Shown: in pieces, positions 49,201 to 58,426 of the stretch | How the letters are laid out: each line of letters begins with the position of its first letter | Numbering within the stretch: the first letter of the stretch is position 1 | Source: Xiphydria camelus | Lineage: Eukaryota; Arthropoda; Insecta; Hymenoptera; Xiphydriidae | Reading direction: 5' to 3' | Length of the DNA stretch: 64,000 nucleotides | NCBI GenBank assembly: GCA_963678675.1 | Contig: OY783191.1 | Coordinates: 27,424,955 to 27,488,954 of the forward strand | Translations under genes and position numbers: made by a program | Notes under the pieces: model-generated | Databases searched by the model: none | Seen by the model: the letters and a program-made list of their open reading frames with translations, nothing else | Told to the model about the DNA's origin: nothing

Positions 49201-52200
49201 TCGTTGCTATACTTACCAACACTATATTGCTTCAACATGTTGCAATCATTGAGAGCAAGGAAGTTAAACCTCATTGCTCCAGCACTTTACAATAAAATAT
49301 TGCTTCGATATCTTAGAATAATATATTGCTGTAATACTTAACAATAGCGCATTGCTTTTAATTTTAGCAATATTTTATTGTTCGTTTAGCAATGTCATTG
49401 CTAATTTTTTTTCCCGTGTAGGTCGAAGCAGAAGAGTGGGAGAAGGGAGAAAATACGCGACTCGCACGACGAAACGCGCGCGCCGCGCTCAGTTTCGATA
49501 ATTATAGGTAAATATAGGTACTTTTCTTTATCGATATATTCCAAATAACACGTAAATATAATCCTAAATGAAAGCTTTTTATGCGGGTGAAAAAAATTGA
49601 TAATCATATCGCGAATAAATTTAGAAGAAAGCAAATTCCTTTTGAATACGAGGGTCATTTGAAAAGTTTCTGGCCTTATTGACAAGCAGTCATGATAGAA
49701 TTTAATTCTTGCTATCGTCTGATAGATGGCGTTAATACATTTATCCCATAAAAATTTCAAGTCATTCCGATCAAGTACTTTGCTCATGGAACTTTTATAA
49801 AGTTGACAGATGTTTTCTGTCGATAATGGAGAAAATCGAGTATCGCGCAGTGAACAAGTTCCTTTATTTGAAAGGAAAAAAACTCAGGAAGTAAAAAACG
49901 AGTTAGATTCAGTATACGGTGAAGTGTCCTCTTCGTACACAACCGTCAAACATTAGGTGGCTGAGTACAAACGGGGCCGAACCAGCATTTTTGATGAATC
50001 TTCTGGGCGCCCAAAAACTGTTTCAACTGACGAAATTGTGGACTTAGTGCATGAAACTGTGGTGGAAGATCGTCGATTGACCGTGAAGGAAATTGCTGAG
50101 GCTTGTAAGATATCAGACGAACGGGTGCACAAGCTTTTGCACGAGGATTTGGGTATGAGAAAATTATCCGCGCACTAGGTGCCGCGTTTGTTGAAAAGCG
50201 CGTAAGACTTGATATGTCGCGCGAGTATCTTGAGCTGTATACAAAAATTCAGCTGAATTTTTGAGACGTTCGATAACTGTCGATAAAACCGGGATCAAAA
50301 ATTTCTCAGGGGGCAAAAATTTGACACAAATGCCGAGGTGGAAAACGCTGTAGACCGTTATTTTTCAGGTGGGCAAAAAGAATTTTTTCAGACGGCTTGA
50401 AGCGTTGGGAGAAACGATGGATTAAATGTATCGAGTTACGAGGAGACTTCATTGAGAAATAGCTTCTTTTTATTTACCTTGAAATGTGTTTTTTCTAAAA
50501 AGGTCGGAATTTTTTGAAATGACCCTCGTATTTTTACGGAAAAATGGTACTTATTAATTTTGTTCAAAAGTAAAGTTTCACGATGATCGGTGATCTCGAT
50601 CGTTAAAAAAATTTAGGTGATCGGTAATGAATAAGTATAAAAATAATGACGTTTCCAGTACCGAGATAACAGCTGGCAACTTTTCTCCCGTCCAGATAAT
50701 TTCAACCGTCCGCGTAGGACCGAATGTGCCAAGAGAGAACGAAGTTATTTCGCAAAGTACTCACTTTGACACGGACGCCAGAAGATCGGCGGAAAACGAC
50801 GCGTGCGTGCACCCGCGAATAACCGAGCCTTGCGTAACGAGTGGCGGCAGGTACGGCGCATCGCGGCGGTGTCAGGGGTGCCGCGACGCCAAGGAAGAAC
50901 GCGTAGACCACGCCGAGCGCCACTACCGTCCAGACGCACCACAACCCCCAGCCTATCATTGCGGCGTAAGCCAGTTTCCCACGTTTCTACCGTCGCGCGA
51001 TTTTTTTCGAAGGAAACCTAACATTCGTATCGCCCCGGACGATCGCACCAAACTTTTTCAAAAAGTCTCGTCCGATTCCTCCGACGTACAGAGACGGATA
51101 TCGAACTCGCCGAAAGCTCAGAGTTCGATGCACAGTGCCGATCCGTAGCTGCGGAGTTTCACAAGCAGCGCGGCGGCCGATCGACTTTGCTCGGCAGAGG
51201 AGGCGCCGAGCGCCGCCGCGAGGCGCTGGCGGCAATATTCCGGTTGACGTTGGTTCCGCGCGGCTTCCGGTTCTCCTGCTTACTTTTCAATCACTGAATC
51301 GCGAAGAAAAATAAGCTACCTCGAGCGGAATGCGGAAAACGAGCGTGGCTTCTCGTTACAAAAAAATACGGCGGTGGCACTCGGCGAGACGCGCGTTTCG
51401 CTCGAAAGTACCTACTTTTGCGGCGTGTAGAAAGAGGGCAGGCGTCACACGCGCGTAGGCCGCACGCGTCTCTCGGCTCCGTGAGCCAGCCGAGCAACGG
51501 GGCTGAAGCCTATTAATAAAGAACCGCGCACCGCTCGCGGCTCACTGGTCGAGAGCGAGGGCGAAAGAAAGACAAGAGAGGGAAGAAAAAACGAAAAATA
51601 CGAAAGGTAGAGAGCGATAAAAAACGCTTCTGGCGTGCAGTGACGCCGAGATTTCGTTCAGAAATTACGGACCGCGGCGAAAGATGGAGAGTTTTTAAAC
51701 GCGATCGCTTCGTCGGCGTACTTTCAGAGATTGATCGCGATACATGCCGATAAATTATACGTAGAAGAGAGATGTGATAGACGAAAAATATAAACTTACT
51801 TTCGTGAATACGCGCGATAAACTTCGTTCGAATCCATTTGCGAAAGGAAAGTAAGAAAAGATAGACTGCTAGCGAGAATCGAAGAGCCAAGATCGATGCG
51901 GATCGTATACTCACGATCGTTCGCGGGTGATGTCCCTCTCAATGAACAACGAGACCATTCGTAAGCGAGTTCGCAGATACATCTTAAAGCTTCGAACGAG
52001 AAAGGCCGTCCAAAGACGAAGACGAAACGAAATAGTTTCACGAGAGTCGAGAAAAAGTGCAATCGGCGAAAAATCCGCGCCGTCGTCCCATCGACGCCCT
52101 TTCTCGTCCTCGTCCCCTCGTAGTCACTCACGATTTGCTCAGAGATGCCGCGATAGGCGGCGCCCGTGGACGAGGAAGCGACGGTGCTGTTCGAACTTGG

Positions 52201-53293
52201 CATCCCGGCCACATTGTCCACCCGCCTGGACGTCGAAGGCGCGGAGGGATCGCCGACATGAGCGCCCGAGGGCCTGCCGATCAAGCCGTTTTGAAAGACA
52301 CCGAAAGCAGCGGCAGCAGCAGTGGTGGTGGCGGCGGCTGCGCTACTCGAGATCGCGTCCAGAGGCGGCGGAGACGAGGCGACGGCGTCGCCGCGATCCT
52401 CGGGGTTTTCGCCGTTCGACGGCGGGGCGCCCTGCACTCGGCCGATCGAGCTCGAGCGTTCCTCGGGGCCGCCCTCTCCTCCGACACACCCGACGGAGAG
52501 GTCATTTTGCGATCGATGGTGCTGGCTATGGTGGATCGTACGGTGATCGTGCCGGAGCTCGTTGTTGTTAGTCGCGGGCGACTCCGGGGTCGCCGTGTTA
52601 CCGGAGTGGTTAGTCGGGCGAACGCATTTCAGATTAGGGCTCGGCGGAGCGGTAGAGGAGGCGGAGGAGGTGGAGGGACTGTCGCGATCGGACGCTTTCG
52701 CGGAGGATGTGGGCGATGAAATTTCCGAATCTAGCAAAGCCACTCCATTCTGCTCCGGGTTGTTATTATTATTATTATTATTTCGGTCGTTGTTGTTGCG
52801 CTCGTCGTTGGTCGTTACCTCTGACGGCGCCACGGCGCTATCCGGCTGCGCATGGCTGGCGATCAGCGTGCCCAGGGGCGGCCTCCGTGCGGATTTCAGG
52901 GACGACCTTCCCAGGCTTCCGACGGAGGACGACGAAGATCCCCTCTGGTAGTCGTTCAGAGCGTTCCGTTCCCTCTCCTCTTTCTCTCGCTCCAATCTCG
53001 TGACGATGCCACCGCCCTTGGCGTCGGCCGCGTTGCCGCCGAATATCGAGGTGGAGGAGGAGTGCGAGAGAGGCGGCAAACCGGCGGAGCCGCTGTTGAT
53101 GGCGTAGATCTTCGGCACGTAGTTAGACGGCGAGTATTTGGCCCTCACGTCGGCGGCCGAGGTCGCCAGGCTACCCGCGGTCTCGCGGGCTTCGCTCGCG
53201 CGCTCCCTCGACGAAGACGTCGACGAGTACCTCCCGCTGTTCGAGGCCGAGACACCGGAGCCCGTGTCGGAGTACGCGGATGACGAGACTGAC
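36893..53293 (-). CDS. Usp2: USP2-type ubiquitin-specific protease, five coding exons
   Basis: This is a cysteine protease (peptidase C19) that removes ubiquitin from proteins in the cytosol and nucleus. Joined in order 53293-52132, 43501-43406, 39445-39093, 38145-37820 and 37209-36893, the exons give about 750 codons with every junction in phase and GT-AG sites. The catalytic domain starts GLNGLRNIGNT, continues with the Cys box CFMNSVIQCLSNTRPLLEY, the QQD box (GYSQQDAQEFLRYLLEGL), two CxxC zinc pairs (CTSCGH and CSKCQ) and ends with the His box SGHYTAYCKHPYSGEWHEYN and YVLFYEQQ. These features and the length fit the USP2/USP21 group (fly CG14619). The first coding exon was not identified. 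Introns of 8630, 3960, 947 and 610 bp hold several transposons, none interrupting coding sequence. Confidence 0.92.
37820..38145 (-). CDS. Usp2: USP2-type gene, zinc-finger exon
   Basis: The acceptor is ACAATAG and the donor is GTATCC, both weak but exactly phase-compatible with the flanking exons. The exon encodes DSQKATESWKRYLRSEDSTI, the CTSCGH and CSKC zinc-binding pairs and the stretch FPKILVI leading to the LKRF motif. Confidence 0.92.
39093..39445 (-). CDS. Usp2: USP2-type gene, Cys-box exon
   Basis: The exon opens with the catalytic Cys codon right after the CCTTTCAG acceptor and reads CFMNSVIQCLSNTR. It includes GYSQQDAQEFLRYLLEGLHE and ends ...IPDHY before a strong GTAAGT donor. 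The reading frame extends a few codons upstream of the acceptor, but that part is intronic. Confidence 0.95.
39526..40386. mobile_element. Palindromic MITE in the USP2-type intron, carrying a nested MITE
   Basis: TTAGACTGATTCAAAAAAAG and its near-complement bound two arms of about 300 bp that mirror each other almost completely (for example ACGTAAAGAAATATTATTTT). TGTATA occurs directly outside both ends (39520-39525 and 40387-40392), a possible 6-bp target duplication. Without the nested 246-bp insert it is about 610 bp. Confidence 0.8.
40025..40270. mobile_element. Nested 246-bp MITE with 4-bp AAAT duplication
   Basis: GAGGCGGTAAAAGGCAAAGT on the left is inverted at the right end, continuing into GGTGTAAGTCA. 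AAAT flanks both ends (40021-40024 and 40271-40274); the undisturbed mirror arm of the host MITE has a single copy (CCTAAATATTGAG complement near 39641), which confirms the insertion. Confidence 0.78.
40393..41831. other. Intron sequence of the USP2-type gene
   Basis: AT-rich, no additional exon or element boundary recognised. Confidence 0.5.
41832..42119 (+). repeat. Dispersed repeat family, copy 2
   Basis: About 288 bp from AATAGTGGTGAATGTGACAG to CGGGACGGATTGATGG, matching 3461-3749 in the same orientation. Both copies contain AGCAGGAAAGGAGAC and a TTTTCAG or CTTTCAG near the end. This copy is in the 43405-39446 intron. Confidence 0.6.
42169..42600. repeat. Tandem duplication, about 182-bp unit at 249-bp spacing
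   Basis: 42169-42350 and 42418-42600 are more than 90% identical (for example CGGTACAATGCCACGGTAGG, CTGTATCAACTTTAGCGGTA). On the minus strand both keep an open frame containing YRNAVQLYYHNN and QYTAKVDTDL. No protein family was recognised; it could be a satellite fragment or a remnant of a repeated gene. Confidence 0.6.
43406..43501 (-). CDS. Usp2: USP2-type gene, 96-nt exon preceding the Cys box
   Basis: This exon of exactly 32 codons lies between a TTTTTCAG acceptor and a GTGAGT donor and encodes a Ser/Arg-rich linker ending GLNGLRNIGNT, the conserved lead-in to the catalytic Cys that begins the next exon. It starts and ends in phase 0. It is too short to stand out as an open frame. Confidence 0.92.
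43710..43792. mobile_element. 83-bp piggyBac-like mini-MITE
   Basis: CCCTTAA and TTAAGGG ends are flanked by TTAA at 43706-43709 and 43793-43796. The core is GC-richer than its surroundings. It lies in the 52131-43502 intron of the USP2-type gene. Confidence 0.6.
44520..44815. mobile_element. Diverged inverted-repeat MITE
   Basis: AGCGAATTTTGGTGTGTAGC (about 44530) pairs with an inverted diverged copy near 44795, and TTTGACGCCAGCC (44577) with GGCTGGCGTCAAA (44724). The arms are about 100 bp; the exact ends are not resolved. Confidence 0.5.
44816..46110. other. Intron sequence of the USP2-type gene
   Basis: No exon or paired ends were seen. A short direct echo, CAGGGCTCCCATTCAGC (about 44923) and AAGTGGGAGCCCTG (about 45470), is inverted and could mark the ends of an undetermined element of about 560 bp. 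Confidence 0.35.
46964..47573 (+). mobile_element. PIF/Harbinger element fragment, 610 bp
   Basis: GGCCCAGCGCCCACGGTGTG and the complement of CACCGTGGGCGCTGGGCT bound TIRs of about 40 bp with TTA at 46961-46963 and 47574-47576. Inside is a HARBI1-like N-terminal fragment. Confidence 0.78.
47149..47349 (+). pseudogene. HARBI1-like transposase N-terminal fragment
   Basis: The plus-strand frame reads YYQYRRLHRTQKEYWVHP, a TAG stop, and then FVEAEELSQTDRKIIAFYRM and SKES before a TAA. The YWVHP...F..YRMSKES pattern is the N-terminal region of HARBI1-type nucleases of PIF/Harbinger transposons. The catalytic DDE part is absent. It resembles the fragment at 48457-48720. Confidence 0.7.
47861..47894. 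repeat. Perfect 34-bp palindrome
   Basis: CCACGATACACTCAAACG is followed directly by its inverted counterpart, ending TATCGTGG, with no loop and no mismatch. It lies inside the Harbinger element at 47577-48917. Confidence 0.85.
48457..48720 (-). pseudogene. HARBI1-like transposase N-terminal exon
   Basis: The frame begins MLNMSNDSSDEDIILYYYNR, continues through a basic segment and RYWVYPYIEKN to FLAFYRMSKESYIYLVQN. This is the N-terminal half of a HARBI1-type nuclease; the DDE catalytic region is missing. About 87 codons are left of an expected 350 or so. Confidence 0.75.
48921..49127. mobile_element. mariner-type deletion derivative, 207 bp
   Basis: GGTGTACAACTTTGCTTCCG and its complement are TIRs with TA flanks (48919-48920 and 49128-49129). 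The interior keeps the last part of an IS630/mariner-type transposase: DDQFFQRGIRTLPERLEK and VVASDGQYFES before a TAA (about 48971-49058), the family's typical C terminus. It sits in the TTA duplication of the preceding Harbinger element. Confidence 0.72.
49649..50528 (+). mobile_element. mariner transposon with internal deletion, 880 bp
   Basis: CGAGGGTCATTTGAAAAGTT and the complement of AAATGACCCTCG ends are flanked by TA at 49647-49648 and 50529-50530. A full mariner is about 1.3 kb, so roughly 400 bp is missing from the middle. The element lies in the 8.6-kb USP2-type intron, transcribed antisense to the gene. Confidence 0.9.
49826..50462 (+). pseudogene. mariner transposase, central DDD region deleted
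   Basis: It starts MEKIEYRAVNKFLYLKGK, loses frame at an A-run, then has AEYKRGRTSIFDESSGRPKT, the helix-turn-helix segment VKEIAEACKISDERVHKLLH and MRKLSAH. The frame then breaks. The C-terminal region NAVDRYFSGGQKEFFQ and KRWIKCIELRGDFIE is recognisable. The catalytic Asp segment between them is gone, so the protein would be inactive. Confidence 0.88.
50531..52131. promoter_or_regulatory. CpG-rich segment just downstream of the USP2-type long exon
   Basis: GC-rich sequence with many CG dinucleotides (about 50700-51550). A minus-strand frame at 50702-50959 begins MIGWGLWCVWTVVALGVVYA, which would be a hydrophobic segment, but no splice-supported gene was found. It could hold an alternative promoter for the shorter USP2 isoforms known in other animals; this is inference only. 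Confidence 0.3.
52132..53293 (-). CDS. Usp2: USP2-type gene, long low-complexity N-terminal exon
   Basis: The acceptor is CAATTTGCAG (ending 53294) and the donor is GTGAGT (52131 downward). The 1162-nt exon encodes a Ser/Asn/Ala-rich, mostly disordered region with the phrase YSPSNYVPKIYAINSGSAGL, an Asn run, an Ala run and ...YRGISEQI at its end, and closes in phase 0 to join the 43501 exon. The frame remains open upstream to an ATG at 53391, but the acceptor suggests an earlier exon supplies the start. Antisense frames of over 200 codons here are composition artefacts. Confidence 0.8.
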
Positions 53294-53578
53294 CTGCAAA
53301 TTGCAAAGCGAAAATGCGTAAGCTGGGCTGGGCTGGCGGCCAAGGGCTCTCTCTCTGCTCCGTGGGTTATGCAATTACCTACTGCGCGCATTACCTACTG
53401 CTCTACTCTCTGTGCAGTGCTCAGTCATCTGGTCGGATGGAGGGTTTACTCGATCCGTCCGGACGACCGCGGTGCCGGTTCGGTCTACGGTAAATCGGTG
53501 ATCCGCGAATATTCGTTACGTTGCTTCGACACTGTCGAGTGATCGGATCAAAGCAGATTTTGTGATCAAGCGAGCTTT

Positions 53579-53665
53579 GATATCGAGGGTATCCTGTCAA
53601 AAGGGCATATTTACAAAAATCATGTTTTGGTTGATACGCCCTTCTGGCAGGAAACCCTCGATATC
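53579..53665. repeat. 87-nt hairpin
   Basis: GATATCGAGGGTATCCTGTC and the complement of the right arm (GATATCGAGGGTTTCCTGCC) pair with few mismatches; pairing continues through AAGGGC to give a stem of about 35 bp and a loop near 53620. It could be a tiny MITE or a pre-microRNA-like fold. No TA or TTA flank is evident. Confidence 0.55.
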
Positions 53666-53737
53666 TTACGTGAAACTATACGTCATAAAAAATTGGTGTT
53701 CATTTTTAACAGCGTTACACCGATTTGGACTTATATA

Positions 53738-54050
53738 CAGGGTGTCCGTAAAGTATGGAAACGGTTGAATATCTCGAAAAGTACGCTTCAGAACGGGAAA
53801 CGAAAAAATACGTATCCGATATTTTTTTTAAAACTATCAAATGATACCAAGATTGATCCCACACCCCAACCCCTGTGAGTGGGGCAGGGGGAAGCTTCAA
53901 AATCTTAAATAGGAACCCCCACTTTTGATTGCATATTCGCATTCTACATTAAAAACTACATAACTTTTATTTGAAACATTTTTTTCGATTCGTGGCAGAT
54001 GGCGCTATAATCGACGAAATTCCATTTTTTCGGTTTTTGCAATTGAGAGT
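53738..54050 (+). mobile_element. Single end of a CAGGGTGTCCG-type element
   Basis: TATACAGGGTGTCCGTAAAG resembles the terminus CAGGGTGTTCGG of the palindrome at 16319. No partner end was found nearby, so this is a solo or truncated end. Confidence 0.35.
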
Positions 54051-54364
54051 CGATTTATTCGATTCTGCAATACAATTGCGATAGAAATTTACATTTTTTA
54101 TTCTCATACTTGATATTTTTGTTAAAAATTTAATTTAGTTTTGCAAATTTGAAGTGCAGATGCGTTCTGTACCTGGAATTCCCCCGGCGGACGGTATATT
54201 CCGGGAATCGTAGCTATTCTTTCACTAGTAGTCCGTTTTAATGATATCCGTTAACCTGAGTACACGTAAACAGGTACCGCTAATTGCCGGGGCTTCCGGA
54301 CCCTCGAACCTCGATGTATTCCGAAAGGGATTATCCTTGAGTAATTAACTTATTTCCTCTAAAG

Positions 54365-54720
54365 CCGCGTATACATCTGAGCACGAACGGGAACGAGGTA
54401 AGGCGAGGCCGAACGAGCATACAAGTGTGTACGTGCATCCGAGGCGCGGCAAGACGCCTCGGCCTCGCCTCGGAGCCGTTCGGAGTCTATCCGTTTGGGG
54501 AGTCGGTTCTTCAAAGGACCATTCGGTGCGTCGTACGAGGCAGTTTGTGCGCGACTATTTTGCGATTTGTTTTACTTCGTGGTTATGAGCTGGGACAATG
54601 AAAAAACGCTTAATTTTATCAAAGAATATGAAGAAGGCGATTGGTAATTGGCTGAGCTCGTTGGGAAAAGATCAGAGTTTTCCTAATAAAAACCAAGAGC
54701 TCTGAAGATGTTATAAAGGC
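54365..54720 (+). mobile_element. Harbinger-type fragment with MADF-like remnant
   Basis: AGCCGCGTATACATCTGAGC follows CTAA at 54361-54364, like the TAA-flanked AGCCGCG start of the MITE at 22856. At 54585 a frame MSWDNEKTLNFIKEYEEGDW ends at a TAA; this is the start of a MADF/Myb-SANT-like accessory protein of the kind PIF/Harbinger elements encode. The right end was not found. Confidence 0.4.
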
Positions 54721-54912
54721 TCGTAATTGAGTTAATATTCGTTAAACACTTGGGCTGCTAATTGGATTCTCACAGCAAATACAATTGAAGCTTGCTTTTA
54801 ACTTGAACTGAAGGATATTCGATCACTAGCGAGATATACGAAATATTAAAGAAAATATCTAGAATGCCCGGGAAAAAGAGTATAAGTCAAAGTCGCCTAC
54901 CAAAACACTTCT

Positions 54913-56024
54913 ACAATTGAAGAGGCGCCTCGAATAACGTTGTAACTGCTAAAATGTATTTTGTGATGAGAAGAAAATAACGTTTACGAAAGGCTTTAAA
55001 CAAAAATTAACTTTATTTATAGTTTAGATGATTCACAAACGTTTCAATACAATATAGTATAATAAAAATAGTTACTTAAGTTTATAATTTAGATTGCTAT
55101 TTCAATCTTTTTTTTCTATAAATGGAATAACGTTGTATAATTTTCACTTACAACCTTATTCCGTTTTATAAATTATCTCTTTAATGTTGTTACATTTACA
55201 AAAGCATATAGAAGGTTATGATTTTATCGATATATTTAGGTACCTACATAGTCATATAAATGTAATATTAAGATACATTTTCACTAGGTAAATTTATATA
55301 AAATTCTTGTATTTCTTTATCTTCTATGTATTTCGCCATATCTAATAGGTTATCTTTTTTCAGTTTCTTCAGAGGGATTGGGTTCTCATACAAAGGGGGC
55401 AACATTCTTGGCATTGTAACAGAAAAACGGGGATGTTATTTCCTAATAGGGTATATGGTCCAAGGTTGCAAGGTATTGTGTGATTTTCGTACGTAAACTG
55501 ATGCAGGATCATCTTTCCTGATAAGAAGCCACATTGCTTACCATGGTCTATCAAATCGCATATTTAGTGGTTTTGCATTTAATACATACTCTTCCCTATA
55601 AAAATAAGTTAAATTTAGTAAACAAGTAAAATCACTTACAACGTTATTAAATTACCTCTTTCAGTGACTGTTTTGCAGGATTTTGCGTGTTATTTCAACT
55701 TGTACATTGTCTACCACTTTGCTTTAAGACCTTTCTTTAATTATCTTTCCAATTATCAACGTTTATTTTACGTTTTTTCGTTTTATACAGGCCTTTTATA
55801 ACGCTTGGCGTTACATGAACGTGTTGCTCGTCTGCCATGTTCTAAGAAGATACAACGTTATTTCACGCAAGGGCATATTTTGAGCACCGTAGCTCCCTCT
55901 TCTGACCGGAATTTAAACACGCTGAATTCTAAGCAGTTGTATTACTTCATATACAACATTTTTCCATTGAAACCTCAAAATCGACAAAATGTCGGTTACA
56001 ACGTTATTCGAGGCGCCTCTTCAA
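54913..56024 (-). mobile_element. TIR element with five AATAACGTTGTA motifs
   Basis: TTGAAGAGGCGCCTCGAATA and its complement, continuing into ACGTTGTAAC, form TIRs of about 33 bp. AATAACGTTGTA or its complement also occurs at about 55125, 55637 and 55851, so five copies in 1.1 kb. A minus-strand coding remnant lies within. The target duplication is unclear and the superfamily is not assigned. Confidence 0.6.
55269..55440 (-). pseudogene. C-terminal remnant of a transposon-encoded protein
   Basis: The minus strand reads PLYENPIPLKKLKKDNLLDM and AKYIEDKEIQEFYINLPSEN before a stop. The pattern (bulky Pro-containing lead, Lys-rich helix, a YI...FY.NLP ending) resembles the C terminus of proteins from several DNA transposons, but I cannot name the family. 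Confidence 0.35.
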
Positions 56025-57089
56025 TTTTCTTCTACTTTCCTAGAGATATATGTGTGCTACACATGCATTTAACGGTTTTTATGAGAAGTGTTATTTTCAT
56101 TTTATACATTTTTTCAACAGTTTGTGTTTCAATATAAACAAATAAAGGTGTTTTCTGAGCAATACCATTTTTTGACTTGTACTCTTTTTCCCGAGCATCC
56201 TAGATATTATATCAATGAAATACTACTTGGCGTTACGTATAAGCTAGATAGAATTCTTATGATACGTCATTACAAAATCGGTCGATCGATTTATCAATAG
56301 AGGACGAAGCATACAAACAATTCCGAGTCGCAGTGTCGAGGTAAAGAAATTACTATACCTGTGTATACTACGCAACTATGCCATTTTTGTTAAGCAAGAT
56401 TCGATATTTCCATTTTTATAAAAATTATAGAGTTGGTCGAAACTAACAAAAAAGGTGCCCAAAATGTGCGTGAAGTTAGCATCTCATTTGTTGGAATCTC
56501 ATAAAATGATGATAGTTCTTGTAGCATCCGCAATGGTTCTACAGTTCCTGATAATTATTTTCGATAGTTCTGTAATTTTCTTCAAAATAAACGATTTAAA
56601 AAAAATGAGATGTTAACTTCACATACCGGCTGACAGCATCTCAACAGAATTAGAATTCCGGATCTCAAATAAGCGCAAAATTCTTGAGTTCTATGGTCTC
56701 AAGGCGACGTAACAAAAGTTCTGGCCAAAAAATGATTCCTTTTAATTCTTAGGCTGTGGTAAAACCTATAATAAGATGCTTATAATTAATTATGAGTTCT
56801 CGGTTTAATTAAGGTCGATAATCATAGTTCTAGTTTTCCACGTAATTTGGTGTACAGTTCTACCGAGTAAGTATGTTAGAGAAAGCGGAAAAAAATTATA
56901 CATTGATGAGAAGCCTTTTGTAGTGAAATGCTGTTACTTTATCATGAGCTCTTGGTTTTATGAATAATTTTTTTTTACGTGTATATGATATCAATTTATT
57001 CCTTAAATGTTACCTACTCTATCGAACACTTTTAAAAGTTTGTTGAATTGAGAACAATTAATTTTATTCTTTTGAATTCAACAAATTCT
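56025..57089. other. AT-rich interval, no gene seen
   Basis: No domain-bearing frame or paired ends were found. Confidence 0.45.
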
Positions 57090-57093
57090 TTAA

Positions 57094-57476
57094 CCCTTTA
57101 AGGGCCGGTTTTACCAACACGGTATAAACGCGGTATAGCGCTATACTGAGAATAACCAGCAATAAGCCTTATGGGTATTCTCAGTATAGCGCTATACCGC
57201 GTTTATACCTGTTGGTAAAACCGGCCCTAAGTTTTACTGGGAGAATAGTTTCCCACTAGGCCTAAGTCTCCTAGCTGACACTTTAATGGGAAACTAATAC
57301 TACACAAGATAAATGTAAATTCTAATACATATGAAACAATAATATAAATAAGTACTTATATCTATAATTTTTAAAAATATGAAAATAATTTTGTCATGCC
57401 AAGAAATATTATATACATAAAAAAAGTTCATATAATGTGTTTTAAAATGGGTCCCAGTCTTCTGCCACTTAAAGGG
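57094..57476. mobile_element. piggyBac-like MITE with nested Harbinger MITE
   Basis: CCCTTTAAG at the left and CTTAAAGGG at the right are flanked by TTAA (57090-57093 and 57477-57480). After removing the nested 57102-57227 insert, the left end continues GTTTTACTGGGA, similar to the complement of the right end. Confidence 0.68.
57102..57227. mobile_element. 126-bp Harbinger-type MITE, copy 2
   Basis: Nearly identical to 25285-25410, with GGGCCGGTTTTACC ends and TAA at 57099-57101 and 57228-57230. The near-identity of the two copies, 32 kb apart, points to recent mobility. Confidence 0.87.
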
Positions 57477-57480
57477 TTAA

Positions 57481-58137
57481 AGTATTTGAAAGAAAAAATG
57501 TTTAGTAACGTATGAGGAATACAATGGTATTATATAAAGGGAGCTCTCCTAGTGACGGATACTTAAGGTTATTATTCGATAAATAATATAATAATTGATT
57601 TCTCAATGGTTATTATTTTCTATATATTATAGCACATTATACTATATACTTCATAAAAAATTAATGAATCCCATCAATTTTAAAATCTTTTCGACTTGAT
57701 AAACGATAATAAATACACACTTAATTTTTCGGCGTTTCTATAACTTGCACCTAGTACCGGACACATCAAATCAATTGCACTAACACTGAACAAATTGAAA
57801 ATTTATAATATCTACTATAATTATAATTATCAGAATACTGTGAGACGTCAACCTAGCTCTCGTGTACCCCCTCTCAGCAGTCATGGCACCGAATCTATTT
57901 TTCTTCCGTATTCTTTAAGCGCACAATGCACAAAGTCAAACTGGCTACTTCTTTTTGTCGAAGCAATTGATATAATGGCTCTCAAGAATGCTTTCCGCTA
58001 TTTTTCAACAAAATATATACAAATAGAGGGATATAATTAAAATAATAATTTACAATATTTATTACTAAGAGATAACCTGCCGTCCGGATCTCAAGAGACT
58101 ATGAGGTTGTTTCAAAGTAAATTTTCTATCAAACTAG
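57481..58137. other. AT-rich interval, no gene seen
   Basis: An open frame at 57795-58040 has no domain. No paired ends were found. Confidence 0.45.
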
Positions 58138-58167
58138 TACCGTATGTCCGCGATCAATCAGTCCATA

Positions 58168-58426
58168 GCAAAATTGCGAGTTTTGCATGAGCACTCCCGT
58201 GGGTCTCCTCGTCCAATAGAATCACCGAAGAAGCGTGAATGCGCATGCGTAGTCATCCGCGTTGGCGTCGTCAGCAAGTTCAGATCGGCTTTGAATGAAA
58301 ACCGATCTGATCTTGCTGACGATGCCAACACCCGCGGAAGACTACGCATGCGCATTCACGCTTCTCCGGTGATTCTATTGGACGAGGAGACCCACGGGGG
58401 TGCTCATGCAAAACTCGCAATTTTGC
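58168..58426. mobile_element. 259-bp palindromic MITE in the left arm
   Basis: GCAAAATTGCGAGTTTTGCA is inverted at the right end, with TA on both sides (58166-58167 and 58427-58428). The arms of about 120 bp are nearly identical around a short loop. The partner arm of the host element (near 62300) lacks the insert and reads through, confirming the insertion. Confidence 0.82.

Larger units (their letters stand above)
46115..49422. mobile_element. Candidate outer element with ATTGC-rich ends, host to a transposon chain
   Basis: ACGGGGAAAAAATG at about 46117 and the complement of TTTTTTTTCCCGTG ending near 49421 are inverted ends flanked by TA. Both terminal regions (46115-46500 and 49190-49420) repeat TATTGC/GCAATA many times. 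If real, the outer element was split by three elements at 46964-49127. Confidence 0.45.

Noticed and set aside
49401..49787. 128-codon minus-strand frame
   Set aside because: It crosses the end of the mariner element and AT-rich flank; no domain.
50627..51148. 173-codon plus-strand frame
   Set aside because: Low-complexity composition, overlaps equally long frames on the other strand, no domain and no splice support.
51927..52719. Plus-strand open frames of over 200 codons
   Set aside because: They are antisense to the long USP2-type exon and rich in Arg and Gly, as expected of the complement of a Ser/Ala-rich GC-rich exon.
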